Below, piece by piece: positions 22,131-32,850 of a DNA stretch of 64,000 nt. A program made the translations under genes and the position numbers. The DNA comes from Peromyscus leucopus. Its lineage: Eukaryota; Chordata; Mammalia; Rodentia; Cricetidae. Positions within the stretch are counted from its first letter, which is position 1; each line of letters starts with the position of its first letter. The notes under the pieces are model-generated. The model made no database searches. It had not been told where the DNA came from and saw nothing but the letters and a program-made list of their open reading frames with translations. The stretch is taken from positions 16,922,668 through 16,986,667 of the forward strand of contig NC_051068.1 in assembly GCF_004664715.2 (NCBI RefSeq), read 5' to 3'.

Positions 22131-25100
22131 TCACTCAGGATGATTTTTTTCTAGTTCCATCCATTTGCCTGCAAATTTCATGCTTTCATTATTTTTCTCT
22201 GCTGAGTAGTACTCCATTGTGTATATGTACCACATTTTTTTCATCCATTCTTCCGTTGATGGGCATCTAGGTTGTTTCCAGGTTCTGGCTATTACAAATA
22301 GTGCTGCTATGAACATAGCTGAGCATGTATCTTTATGGTATGAATCAGCATTCCTTGGGTATATGCCCAAGAGTGGGATGGCTGGGTCTTGAGGTAGTTC
22401 GATTCCTAATTTTCTGAGAAACCGCCATACTGATTTCCACAGTGGTTGTACAAGTTTACATTCCCACCAACAGTGGAGGAGTGTTCCCTTTGCTCCACAT
22501 CCTCTCCAACATTGACTGTCATTGGTGTTTTTGATCGTAGCCATTCTAACAGGTGTAAGGTGGTATCTCAGAGTCGTTTTGATTTGCATTTCTCTGATGA
22601 TTAAGGATGTTGAGCATTTCTTTAAATGTCTTTCAGCCATTTGTAGTTTTTGATTTGTGAATTCTCTGCTTAGCTCTTTAGCCCATTATTTAATTGGCCT
22701 GTTCAGTACTTTGATGTCTAGTTTCTTGAGTTCTTTATATATTGTGGAGATCAATCCTCTGTCAGATGTGGGGTTGGTGAAGATCTTTTCCCAATCTGTT
22801 GGCTGCCTTTTTGTCTTATTGACTGTGTCTTTTGCCCTGCAAAAGCTTCTCAGTTTCGAGAGGTCCCATTTATTAATTGTTGTGCTCAGGGTCTGTGCTG
22901 TTGGTGTTTTATTTAGGAAATGGTCTCCGGTGCCAATGCGTTCAAGAGTGCTTCCTATTTTCTTTTCTATTAAGTTTAGTGTAACTGGATTTATGTTTAG
23001 GTCTTTGATCCACTTGGACTTGAGTTTTGTGCATGGTGACAGAGATGGATATATTTGTAATCTTTTACATATTGACATCCAGTTATGCCAGCACCATTTG
23101 TTGAAGATACTTTCTTTGTTCCATTGTATAGTTTTGGCTCCTTTGTCAAAAACCAGGTGTTCATATGTGCATGGATTAATGTCAGGGTCTTCAATTCGAT
23201 TCCATTGGTCCATATGTCGGTTTTTATACCAGTACCAAGCTGTTTTTATTACTATAGCTCTATAGTAGAGTTTGAGGTCAGGGATGGTGATGCCTCCAAG
23301 GGTTGCTTTATCGTATAGGATTCTTTTAGCTATCCTGGGTCTTTTGTTTTTCCATATAAAGTTGAGTATTTTTCTTTCCAAGTCTGTGAAGAATTGTGTT
23401 GGGATTTTGATGGGGATTGCATTGAATCTGTAGATTGCTTTTGGTAAGATTGCCATTTTTTACTATGTTAATCCTACCTATCCATGAGCATGGGAGATCC
23501 TTCCATTTTCTGATATCTTCTTCAATTTCTTTCTTTAGAGATTTAAAATTCTTATCAAAAAGGTCTTTCACTTGTTTAGTTAGTATTATCCCAAGGTATA
23601 TATTATAATATTTGTGGCTATTGTGAAGGGTGATGTTTCTCTGACTTCTTTCTCAGCCCTTTTATCATTTGTGTATAGGAGGGCTACTGATTTTTTTGAG
23701 TTGATCTTGTATCCTGCCACTTTACTGAAGGAGTTTATCAGCTGTAGGAGTTCCCTGGTAGAGTTTTTGGGATCACTTATGTATACTATCATATCATCTG
23801 CAAATAGTGAAAGTTTGACTTCTTCCTTGCCAATTTGTATCCCTTTGATCTCCTTTTGTTGTCTTATTGCTCTAGCTAGAACTTCTAGTACTAAATTGAA
23901 TAAATATGGGGAGAGTGGACAGCCTTGTCTTGTTCCTGAATTTAGTTTTATCGCTTTGAGTTTCTCTCCATTTAATTTGATGGTTGCTGTTGGCTTGCTA
24001 TAAATTGCTTTTATTATGTTTAGAAATGCTCCTTGTATTCCTAATCTTTCTAAGACCTTTATCATGAAGGGGTGTTGGATTTTGTCAAAGGCTTTTTCAG
24101 CATCTAAGGAGATGATCATGTGGTTTTCTTCTTTCAGTTTGTTTATATGGTGTATTACATTGACTGATTTTCGTATGTTGAACCATCTTTGCATCCTGGG
24201 ATGAATCCTACTTGGTCTTGATGGATGATTGTTTTGATGTATTCTTGGATTCGGTTTGCCAATATTTTGTTGAGTATTTTTGCATCAATGTTCATGAGGG
24301 AAATTGGTCTGTAGTTCTCTTTCTTTGTTGCATCTTTGTGTGGTTTGGGTATCAGGGTAATTGTAGCCTCATAAAAAGAGTTTGGTAGTGTTCCTTCTGT
24401 TTCCATTGTGTGGAACACTTTGAAGAGGATTGGTATTAGTTCTTCTTTGAAAGTCTGTTAGAATTCTGCACTGAAACCATCTGGTCCTGGGCTTTTTTTG
24501 GTTGGGAGACTTTTGATAACTCTTTCTATTTCTTTAGGGGTTATTGGTCTATTTAAATGGTTTATCTGGTCTTGATTTAATTTTGGCATTTGGTATTTAT
24601 CCAGAAAATTGCCCACTTCTTCCTGGTTTTCCATTTTTGTGGAGTACAGGTTTTTGAAGTATGATCTGATGATTCTCTGGATTTCCTCACTGTCTGTTGT
24701 TATGTCTCCCTTTTCATTTCTGATCTTGTTAATTTGGGTGCTCTCTCTTTGCCTTTTGGTTAATTTGGCTTGGGGTTTGTCTATCTTGTTGGTTTTTTCA
24801 AAGAACCAACTCTTTGTTTCATTGATTTTTTCTATTGTTCTCTTGTTTTCTATTTCATTGATTTCAGCCCTCAATTTAATTATTTCCTGGCGTCTATTTC
24901 TCCTGGGTGAGTTTGTTTCTTTTTGTTCTAGAGCTTTTAGTTGTGCTGTAAATTCATTGGTATGGGATTGCTCCATCTTCTTTATGTGTGCATTTAGAGC
25001 TATGAATTTTCCTCTTAGCACTGCTTTCATAGTGTCTCATAAATTTGGGTATGTTGTACTTACATTTTCATTGAATTCTAGGAACTCTTTAATTTCTGTC

Positions 25101-25905
25101 TTTATTTCTTCCTTGACCCATTGATGTTTCAGGTGGGCATTATTCAGTTTCCATGAGTTTGTGGGTTTTCTATAATTTTTGTTGTTATTGAGGTCTAACT
25201 TTAAGGCATGGTGGTCTGATAAGACACAGGAGGTTATTCCATTTTTTTTGTATCTGTTGAGATTTGTTTTGTGTCCAAGCATGTGGTCAATTTTTGAGAA
25301 GGTTCCATGGGGTGCTGAGAAGAAGGTATATTCTTTTGTGTTAGGATGGAATATTCTGTAGATATCTATTAGGTCCATTTGAGTCATAACATCTGTTAGG
25401 TCCTTTATTTCTTTGTTTAGTTTCAGTCTGGTAGATCTATCTTTTTGTGAGAGTGGTGTGTTAAAATCTCCCACTACTAATGTGTGAGGTTTGATGTGCG
25501 TTTTAAACTGTAGTAGTGTTTCTTTTATGAATGTGGGTGCTTTTGTATTTGGAGCATAAATGTTTAGAATCGAGACTTCATCTTGGTGGATTTTTCCCGT
25601 GATAAATATGTAATGTCGATCCTGGTCTCTTTTGATTGATTTTAGTTTGAAGTCTATTTTATTAGATATTAGGATAGCTACACCAGCTTGTTTCTTAGGT
25701 CCATTTGCTTGGAAAGCCTTTTCCCAGCCCTTTACTCGGAGGTAGTGTCTGTCTTTGGAGTTAAGGTGTGTTTTTTATATGCAGCAAATGGATGGGTCCT
25801 GTTTTCTTATCCATTCTGTTAGCCTGTGTCTTTTTATAGGTGAGTTGAGACCATTGATATTGATGGATATTAATGGCCAGTGATTGTTAATTCCTGTTAT
25901 TTTTT
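22131..25905 (-). pseudogene. ORF2p: L1 ORF2 (endonuclease/reverse transcriptase), broken
   Basis: About 3.77 kb, normal ORF2 length. The protein would nick target DNA and prime reverse transcription of L1 RNA. Endonuclease start INGLNSPIKRHRLTEW at about 25,850; GDFN at 25,460-25,471; SDHH at 25,208-25,219. Reverse transcriptase FADD near 23,795-23,806. C-terminal cysteine motif C-x3-C-x7-H-x4-C at 22,458-22,511. Breaks: stop codons at 25,775-25,777, 25,034-25,036, 24,455-24,457 and 22,683-22,685. A one-base loss in a G run lies near 24,199, where the other L1 at 49,990 keeps the full run. Two more frameshifts lie near 23,600 and 23,455. The expected start methionine codon (ATG) is ATA, and the upstream ORF1 frame runs into it without a stop. 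Confidence 0.93.
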
Positions 25906-27186
25906 TTTTGGTTGTGTTGTGTTGTCCTTCTGTGGTGTATGTTGGTGTGGGATTATCTATTGCTTGATTTTTATGGATGTGTTTAGCTTCTTTGGGTTGA
26001 ATTTTCCCTTCTAGTGCTTTCTGTAGGGCTGGGTTTGTGGACAGGTATTGATTAAATCTGGTTTTATCCTGGAATATTTTGTTTACTCCGCCTATGGTGA
26101 TTGAGAGTTTTGCTGGGTATAATAGTCTGGGTTGGCATCCGTGGTCTCTTAGTGTCTGCATGAGGTTTGTCCATGACCTTCTAGCTTTCATAGTCTCTAT
26201 TGAGTAGTCTGGTGTTATTCTGATGGGTTTGCCTTTATATGTTACTTGGTCTTTTTCCTTTGCGGCTCTTAATATTTTTTCTTTGTTCTGTGTGTTTAGT
26301 GTTTTGATTATTATGTGGCGAGGGGACTTTTTTTTTGGATCCAGCCTATTCGGTGTTCTGTAAGCTTCTTGTATCTTCATAGGTATTTCTTTCTTTAGGT
26401 TAGGAAAGTTTTCTTCTATGATTTTGTTGAATATATTTTCTGTGCCTTTGAGTTGGTATTCTTCTCCTTCTTCTATCCCTATTATTCTTAGGTTTGGTCT
26501 TTTCATGGTGTCCCAAATTTCCTGGACGTTTTGTGTTAGGACTTTTTTGTCTTTAGTGTTTTCTTTGACTGACGAATCTATTTTCTCTATCGTGTCTTCA
26601 GTGTCAGAGATTCTCTGTTCCATCTCTTGCAATCGGTTGGTTATGCTTGTTTCTGTAGTTCCTGTTCATTTTGTCAGGATTTCTATTTCCAGCATTCCCT
26701 CAGCATGTGTTTTCTTTATTGTCTCAAATTCATTTTTCAGATCTTGGAATGTTTCTTTCATCTGTTTAATTGCTTTTTCTTGGCTTGATTTGATTTCTTC
26801 CCATTTTTGTTTGTTTTTTCTTCCATTTCTTTAATGGAGTTTTTTATTTCCTCTTTAATGGAGTGTTTCATTTCCTCTTTTAGGGAAGTTTTTATTTCCT
26901 CTTTAAGGGAGTTTTTTATTTCCTCTTTAAGGAAAGTTTTTATTTCCTCTTTAAGGTAGTTTTTCATTTCCTCTTTAAGGAAAGTTTTTATTTCCTCTTT
27001 GAGGGCATGTTTTATTTCTTCTTTAAGGGCCTCTATCATCTTCTTAAAGTCATTTTTAGGGTTGATTTCTTCTGTTTCTTCTGTCATGGTATGTTTAGGT
27101 CTTGCAGGTGTAGAATCACTAGGTTCTGATGTTGCCATATAGGTCTTTATGTTGTTGCCTGTATTTTTGCACTGGCGTCTACTCAT
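25906..27186 (-). pseudogene. ORF1p: L1 ORF1 (RNA-binding chaperone), broken
   Basis: ORF1p binds L1 RNA as a coiled-coil trimer. Start MSRRQCKNTGNN at 27,186. An acidic, serine-rich head (ATSEPSDSTPARP) is followed by a lysine/glutamate coiled coil made of eight 8-residue repeats (about 26,831-27,022). Then come the RRM-like and C-terminal domains (RPNLRIIGIEEGEEYQLKG, RRSWTNLMQTLRDHGCQPR). A single-base deletion in an A run near 26,808 shifts the frame at KNGKKSNQ, and a TGA lies near 26,668; the C-terminal half is open from 26,632 to the first ORF2 stop. Without the repeat expansion the length would be ordinary. Confidence 0.92.
26831..27022 (-). repeat. 24-bp tandem repeat in L1 ORF1 coiled coil
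   Basis: Eight consecutive 24-bp units, each containing ttatttcctct-type sequence on the plus strand (LKEEIK/LKEEMK on the minus strand), plus a partial ninth to about 27,044. Units differ at a few positions and keep the reading frame. Confidence 0.95.
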
Positions 27187-27600
27187 CTCTTCTTCTGTGC
27201 AGTGCAGGTGGTGTCTGTGTCTGAGAGTGCCTCTCTTGTTCTAAATTTTAGTCTTGGTTTAGTAGGGGTTCTTTGTTAAATTGGTGCTATTGGGCTATTT
27301 CTTCAGGGGCAGCTGATTTCAGTCAATGAATTATATACTTATGATTCTGGTGATCTGGTTTAGTGGCTGGGTTGCGCCTTCTTCTGTGTTCCCAGGTCAC
27401 GTTTTTGTTCATTTGTCAACTCCTCAGCTGATCTTGTTTCTTCAGACTTTAAACTGTAGGCATCTGAATCCTCTCCCAGATGGGTTTCAGCTGAGCAGGG
27501 TAGTCTCACCAACACCTCCAAGTTGTTGGGTTTCACAGGATCAGTAGCTGGGCCCTGGGTTGTCCTCAGATGGAGTGTTCAGATTCGTTCTGCTTCCGAC
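27187..27600 (-). other. L1 5' UTR, non-repeated part
   Basis: AT-balanced leader between ORF1 and the GC-rich block. No coding signal. Corresponds by position to the tether region of rodent L1 5' UTRs. Confidence 0.7.
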
Positions 27601-28355
27601 CCACAGAGATAACTTCTTCCCCAGGTGTTGGGGCTAGGGGCGTCCCTGTTCCAAGCTGCGTCTGCTTGTCTCTGTCCCTGGGCCTGTCTACCTCTGCGGA
27701 CCGCCGACGGGCCTGTATGTCCCTGTCAGATGCCGCTGGGTCTGTCTGCCTCTGCAGGCCACCACTGGGCCTGTATGTCTCTGCCAGCTGCCGCTGGGCC
27801 TGTATGTTCTGCGCTGCGCTGGCCTGTATGTCCCTGTCGGCCGCCACTGCCGGGCCTGTCTACCTCTGCAGGAACCCCCCGCGGGCCTACCTGCATCTGC
27901 TTGTCTCCGCTGCCATGCCTGTCTACCTCTGTGGGCCGCTGCTGGGCCTGAATGTCTCTGCCGGCTGCCGCCGGAACTGAATGTCCCTGTTGGCCGCTGT
28001 CGCCAGCCCGTCTACCTCAGTGGGCTGCCGCTGGGCCCGTCTACCTCTGTGGGCCGCAGCTGGGCCTGAATGTCCCTGTAGGCTGCTGCCGCCAGGCCGG
28101 TCTACCACTGCGGGCCGCCTCCGCGGGCCTACCTCCGTCTGCTTGTCACCGCCGCCATGCCTGTGTACCTCTGTGGGCCACCGCTGGGCCTGTCTACCTC
28201 CGCGGGCCGCCGCCGCAGGCCTACCTGCATCTGCTTGTCTCTGCCGCCGTGCTTTTCTACCTCTGTGGGCTGCCGCCGGGCCTGAATGTCCCTGTCGGCT
28301 GCCGACGCCGGGCCATCTACCTCTGTGGGCCGCCATCGCAGGCCTACCTGCGTCT
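27601..28355 (-). promoter_or_regulatory. L1 5' promoter region: GC-rich minisatellite-like array
   Basis: Very GC- and CpG-rich block made of about 30-bp units related to gtctacctctgtgggccgcc, with a longer motif gcctacctgcatctgcttgt recurring at 27,883, 28,125, 28,217 and (truncated) 28,340. Spacings of about 242, 92 and 123 bp are near multiples of 30. It sits exactly at the 5' end of a full-length L1, where the RNA polymerase II promoter resides in this family. Large open frames on both strands here are composition artefacts. Confidence 0.8.
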
Positions 28356-28372
28356 AGGAACTCACACTCTTT

Positions 28373-28495
28373 AGGCTGAATATTTCATAGAAGTAAGAAC
28401 TAGTGTCTGGTTATTCTATTTCTCTGGTCTTTCAGCTTTCACCCTGATATCTGGCTCAGGACTTTCAATTAGTAATACTTTTAAAAATTCAAACA
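28373..28495 (+). mobile_element. ERVK LTR, right half (after L1)
   Basis: Continues the LTR from 21,572: ctggtctttcagctttcacc and ctggctcagg, ending taatacttttaaaaattc then aaaca at 28,495, comparable to the end of the 17-kb LTR. Combined length is shorter than 469 bp, so some LTR sequence is missing. Confidence 0.7.
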
Positions 28496-28539
28496 GTGTC
28501 TCACAGAGATTCAATACCACAGAAACATATTACCATCTC

Positions 28540-28903
28540 TGTAGGCAGAAGTTTCTATCCCACCACAATCCCAAAATACCCAGCAGCCACTTTCCAAAAA
28601 ATTGACTCAGAGGCTTAATATTATTTATTAATGCTCAGCCAATAGCTGAGACTTATCACTAACTAGCTATTCCATTTAAATTAACCCATAATTCTTGTCT
28701 ATTTTTTAGCCACCTTTTCTCAGTTCAACATTCTTATCTTGCTTTCTCTGCATCTGGCTGGCAACTGTGTCTCTTCCAGAATTCTCCTAGTGTGGTTGCC
28801 CTGCCTATACTTCCTGCCTGGCTACTGGCCAATCAGTGTTTTATTAAACCAATTCAACTGACAAATCTTTACAGTGTACAAGAGCATTCATTATTCCACA
28901 GCA
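28540..28903 (-). mobile_element. 3' LTR of a minus-strand ERVK
   Basis: Minus-strand LTR from TGCTGTGGAATAATG at 28,903 to ...CTGCCTACA at 28,540 (364 bp). Same family as 4,488-4,892 and 60,720-61,064. It is preceded on its own strand by a polypurine tract (AAAAAAGGGAAAA, plus coordinates 28,904-28,916), showing that it is the downstream LTR of an element whose body lies to the right. Confidence 0.85.
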
Positions 28904-29690
28904 TTTTCCCTTTTTTATCTAATCAAAAAATAAGATTTTAAATTTAACGTAGTAAAATTACAATAACAAGACAGTTATCAAACAAGAATTACCATAACAA
29001 TATCCAATTCATTTCATTTGACAAAATTAGAGAAAATACTTAATTATCTATCTTATCTTGGTGAGTCTAAAGTTTTGTATTATAGCTAAAGAAAACTATA
29101 ATTATAACTATCTAGTCTTCAACTTCATCAGACCTCAGAAGGATATAATATTACCTGAGTAAACAGGAAGTACATTTCAAGCAACTTCTAAAACTCTAGA
29201 AATTGCAGAGACATCTGGCTGCCTGGGCAGTCACAGAAAGTTCTTTTGTAATTTTGGGGCATCCATCTTAACCCTATAGGCCTAGGATATCAGTCAGACT
29301 TTTTGGTGAAGCAGGAAATTTTAAGGACTGTGTCACCTATGTTGGCAAAGGTTGTCTGTCATTTTCTTTTGTGTCCTGCAGAATAGCTGACAGACTCTTC
29401 TGTGAAGAAGAAATTTTGAAGGACTGTCCTGCCTTGTCTTGGCAAAGTTCAACACTCTTTTTTCCTATGTGTCCTCCATGTCCAGTCTGCACAGCATCTT
29501 GTCAGCAGTCAAAGGCAAGAATAGTTTCTTTGCCCAGGGGCTAAACTTGCCACAATGAAAGCAAACTCTATAATCAAGAGCAATGACAATAGCCAAGTGT
29601 TCTGGGGGACTATGGGATCCCACTGTCCAACAACTCCAATAAAAGTCATCCATTCTTTGGCCTAGTAGTTTTATCTTTTAGCCTGTGGTG
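28904..29690 (-). pseudogene. ERVK 3' internal region with zinc-knuckle-like remnant
   Basis: Region between pol and 3' LTR. A 62-codon frame (29,465-29,653) reads RVCFHCGKFSPWAKKLFLPL, a CCHC knuckle in which His has become Pro and the last Cys Leu (29,522-29,563). Following residues (DKMLCRLD) match the equivalents at 34.7 kb and 62.7 kb. Related 3' region sequence extends to the polypurine tract. The rest of the provirus is missing; beyond 29,690 no retroviral sequence is seen. Confidence 0.7.
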
Positions 29691-30337
29691 TGCAGCATGT
29701 TCAATGTCACAAAATTAATGTAAGATTACTTGATTCTGAAAGGATTTCCCTTAAGTACTGTTTACTGTTTTTAGAAAGGTTCATTTCTGCTGTTTTTCTT
29801 CTCTAAGTGCTATTTTCCAGAGGACACATCTGCAAACACAGATGCATCGGCTATAAAAAATCTGTAAACATAGTTAACTTTCTTGTTGACTGACTGCTGT
29901 GTACAATAGTAATGTTCTGGAAATATCTTCCTTTTTCTGTGGACAGTTTCTAAATGTAACATGCAGTAGATATCTCCTACTATAGAGACCTTAGTCATTG
30001 TTATGTTTAAGGGATGGAACTTTAATGACCAAAATCTTCATTCATCAATAGATTCCATTAGCAACCAAATTAACCATGAAGTCAAGTACAGAGAAATCCT
30101 CACTGCAGTGTTGTTTTAAATTCTGTAGCAGTTCATATGAGTTTGTGAGAATTGAATACATGGTGTGTAATGAAATAAACCAATTTATAAACACATTGTG
30201 TTAAAACAAGAAAATGTTTCCCCATCTCTTGAGATTACCTCCCTCCCAATGTGAAAGCATACACATAGCTGAAAATCAGAGCCTGTGTCTCTTTTGAAAA
30301 TATAATCTCATTTTTCAATCTTTATGTCTATGCATGT

Positions 30338-30340
<3 letters not shown>
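29691..30340. other. Unassigned intergenic sequence
   Basis: AT-rich, no repeat family or gene recognised. Confidence 0.3.

Positions 30341-30384
<44 letters not shown>
30341..30384. repeat. (TG)n microsatellite
   Basis: About 22 uninterrupted TG units. Confidence 0.98.
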
Positions 30385-30385
<1 letters not shown>

Positions 30386-30780
30386 TATGGTGTCATGTAT
30401 AATTCAGAATATAGCCATAATTGCTTCTCTCATTCTATCATGAATATTCTGGGATTCTATTTAGTGTCATATGGCTTGGAGGAAAAAAACTTTTGTTTTA
30501 TCATCCTCTATAATCCAGTTCATCTGTGCCCATCCTATTATATTTTGACTGATCCAAATCCTTAAAGAGATACATATTAGACTAAAATCCATATTATTTC
30601 CCTCAGGTTATGCAAAGGAAAGGAAAATCATACTCATGATTTCAGCCTTATATGTGTTTTTCTTTGCCAGTACTTGATTAGATCTTTGGTTATGTGTAAT
30701 ATGTTGGGATAAATAGCTATCAAATCAGGTATTTCATGAACATTATTAATTAGCAACATTTTTCTCTGTGTTTTCTATAG

Positions 30781-30870
30781 TTGCTCACTGTAACAGCAGC
30801 ACAATTGGACACAGTGAATGACATCATCAAGAAGTTAGGACCATTGCTGAAATACCTGCAAGAGACTTGA
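30781..30870 (+). CDS. Candidate terminal coding exon, unknown gene
   Basis: A strong acceptor-like pyrimidine tract (acatttttctctgtgttttc then tatag, ending at 30,780) is followed by 29 codons to TGA at 30,868. They read LLTVTAAQLDTVNDII then KKLGPLLKYLQET, an amphipathic helical C terminus. Two overlapping poly(A) signals (AATAAA at 30,920-30,925 and 30,928-30,933) lie about 50 bp downstream. Acceptor, short frame, stop and poly(A) signal together look like the last exon of a small secreted protein gene. I do not recognise the family and found no upstream exon. It could be a decayed or orphan exon left by duplication, or chance. Confidence 0.35.
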   Translation: MLTVTAAQLDTVNDIIKKLGPLLKYLQET

Positions 30871-30939
30871 AAACTCTTTTTATTTATTCAATGTCTTTTT
30901 TGTGATCCATTAATATTTAAATAAATGAATAAACATCAT

Positions 30940-32793
30940 AGAGAAATACTTCATTACCCTATGTATGAAAAATTTCTATCTCCTTCCACTTTCAGAAGTC
31001 ATCTGACAGATTACATTTGTCTATATATGGCCACTGCTCTTGTATTTTCCAATGAAATTCCATGTAAGTGAGCACATGTGAAGTGCATTTGTACCACTAG
31101 AGCACAATAAGCTCTGTATATGTGACATGAAAATGCATGGATACACAAATTGTATGAATTGTTTGTAAATATATGTATATACCCAATTAACATGATGTAA
31201 CATTGCCAATAAAATCATTAGATATCTCCAATGCTGCCTTTTCTATATCTTCTTTGTCATGTAGACATTTTTGATACTGATTTATTTCTTAAGGACAAGG
31301 TTTCAAATTAATAATTACAGAATAACAGGTTTAATATACAAATTTAAAATATATCACTTGAGCTGTATCCTCTGAATACTTGTCCCAAGAAGCTAATAGA
31401 TGATACCTGAAATAACTGGTAAAGAGGGAAATATGTTTGGAAAATGACCTTGAGTATGGACCATTCATTAACTCATTTTAATTTTAGAGTGTGTATACAT
31501 ATATGTGTAAGAGCACACTCACTTATTATCATAATATCATAAATGGAACCTCACTCTTCAAGGAAAGTTAATTATTTTCTATCAGGAATCAAAAATGATT
31601 ACTAAGCCATAACTCTACTTAATGCATTTTTTGGTATCTCATGTGGGGCTCTAACATAACTCAATGGATGATACATAATTTACATTTGGTTGTTTTAAAC
31701 AGATCCCAGGATTGTAGGCTATGAATGTGTTTTTATTCTTGTTTTTGTCTTCTGGGTTATTATGAAGGTTAGATACTTGTCTTTTCTCTCTGTAGGATGT
31801 AAATTCTTAGAATGATGGTCAAATGCTGATTTTATATTCTAGTCTCCTCCAGGTCTCTCTAGCTTTTTGACTCCTATATTCAGGTTGATGAGGTTCCCAG
31901 GCTCCTAAATTTAGGTTTGCTCAATCATAGACATTGTGGACATGTGGCACCAGGGTAATAGGTTATATGGACAGGAACATGTTATAGCAAACCTTAATAT
32001 ACTCCAAAGCCTGTAGGGATGTGGGTGACAAGGACAGCATCTTGTTGGAGACAGGATATGGAGTGGTTTCTTATTCCCAGTGTCACAAAAAATGGAGCAG
32101 AAAGAAAAGAGTTTGCATTGACAAATCTGTTCTATCAGAAATGAAAAGGCAGGAACCTGATTTCTGCAGATTCTTGGGGAGAGCGGGGACCACTGAATTC
32201 ACCACTGTTAATTTTCAATGTCAGCCTCCTCTTACATAGAACAGAATTCTTGCCTGCCTCAATACTTTCCAGTATTAGAGATGCAGAAGAGGAAAGAAAA
32301 TATTGTGTGTACTGGGAAAGGTACAGAATGACTTTTGGTTCTGCTTACCAGAATGCTGAGGAAGATTATCAACTGTGGTTCTCTTCTAGCCAGAAAGAAG
32401 TGTGATTCCCACTCCTGGGTAAGCATCTAAGAAACCTAAGGAGGCACAGATTGAGATAAAAAAAAAAAAACAAAACAAACAAACAACTGTAACCCAGAAT
32501 TGTTAAAATTTTCATTGTTTTACTTAAGCTTAAATACCCTTAATAGTAAACATCATATGAAATGTTCTTTCATACATTTTAACAATACATACACTACTTA
32601 GTGAATCTTGACCCTCATCCAAGTATATGATAAAATCTTTTTGAATTTACATCCATTTGAGAATTTCATGCATGAACATTGTATTTACATAATGTCCATC
32701 CCTCCATCTGGTCTCTTCATCTCTTCCTACATCCTCCTCACCCCTCTTCAATTTCATGACCTCTTAAACTAAATCTTGTTTTTGTGTTTGGTT

Positions 32794-32796
<3 letters not shown>
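30940..32796. other. Unassigned AT-rich intergenic sequence
   Basis: No gene supported. Short frames at 31,011-31,218 and 32,021-32,239 show no family features. An A-rich run (32,458-32,484) may be a decayed SINE tail. Confidence 0.3.

Positions 32797-32847
<51 letters not shown>
32797..32847. repeat. (TG)n microsatellite
   Basis: About 25 TG units, uninterrupted. Confidence 0.98.

Positions 32848-32850
<3 letters not shown>

Larger units (their letters stand above)
21573..28372 (-). mobile_element. Full-length L1 (LINE-1), minus strand, with 17-bp duplications
   Basis: Complete L1 bounded by the identical 17-mer AGGAACTCACACTCTTT at 21,573-21,589 and 28,356-28,372. The A-tail appears as a T-run starting within the left duplication, as expected for endonuclease-primed insertion at a TTTT/AA-type site. 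Order on the minus strand: GC-rich 5' UTR, ORF1, ORF2, 3' UTR. Length about 6.77 kb between duplications. Both ORFs are broken, so it is immobile now. It inserted into the LTR at 21,361/28,495. Confidence 0.95.

Noticed and set aside
22657..23265. 202-codon plus-strand frame
   Set aside because: Antisense shadow of L1 ORF2 (hydrophobic antisense translation).
26831..27022. CRISPR-like direct repeats
   Set aside because: Contiguous 24-bp units without spacers, in frame within L1 ORF1 of a mammalian genome.
27570..28379. Overlapping 90-140 codon open frames on both strands
   Set aside because: They lie in a GC-rich ~30-bp repeat array that lacks stop codons in all frames because of composition. 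Cys/Pro- or Arg/Ala-rich low-complexity products, inside an L1 5' UTR.
30220..30245. CATCTC at about 30,224 as the far target duplication of the minus-strand ERVK ending at 28,540
   Set aside because: No LTR start (TGCTGTGG on the minus strand) adjoins it; a 6-mer match over 1.7 kb is expected by chance.
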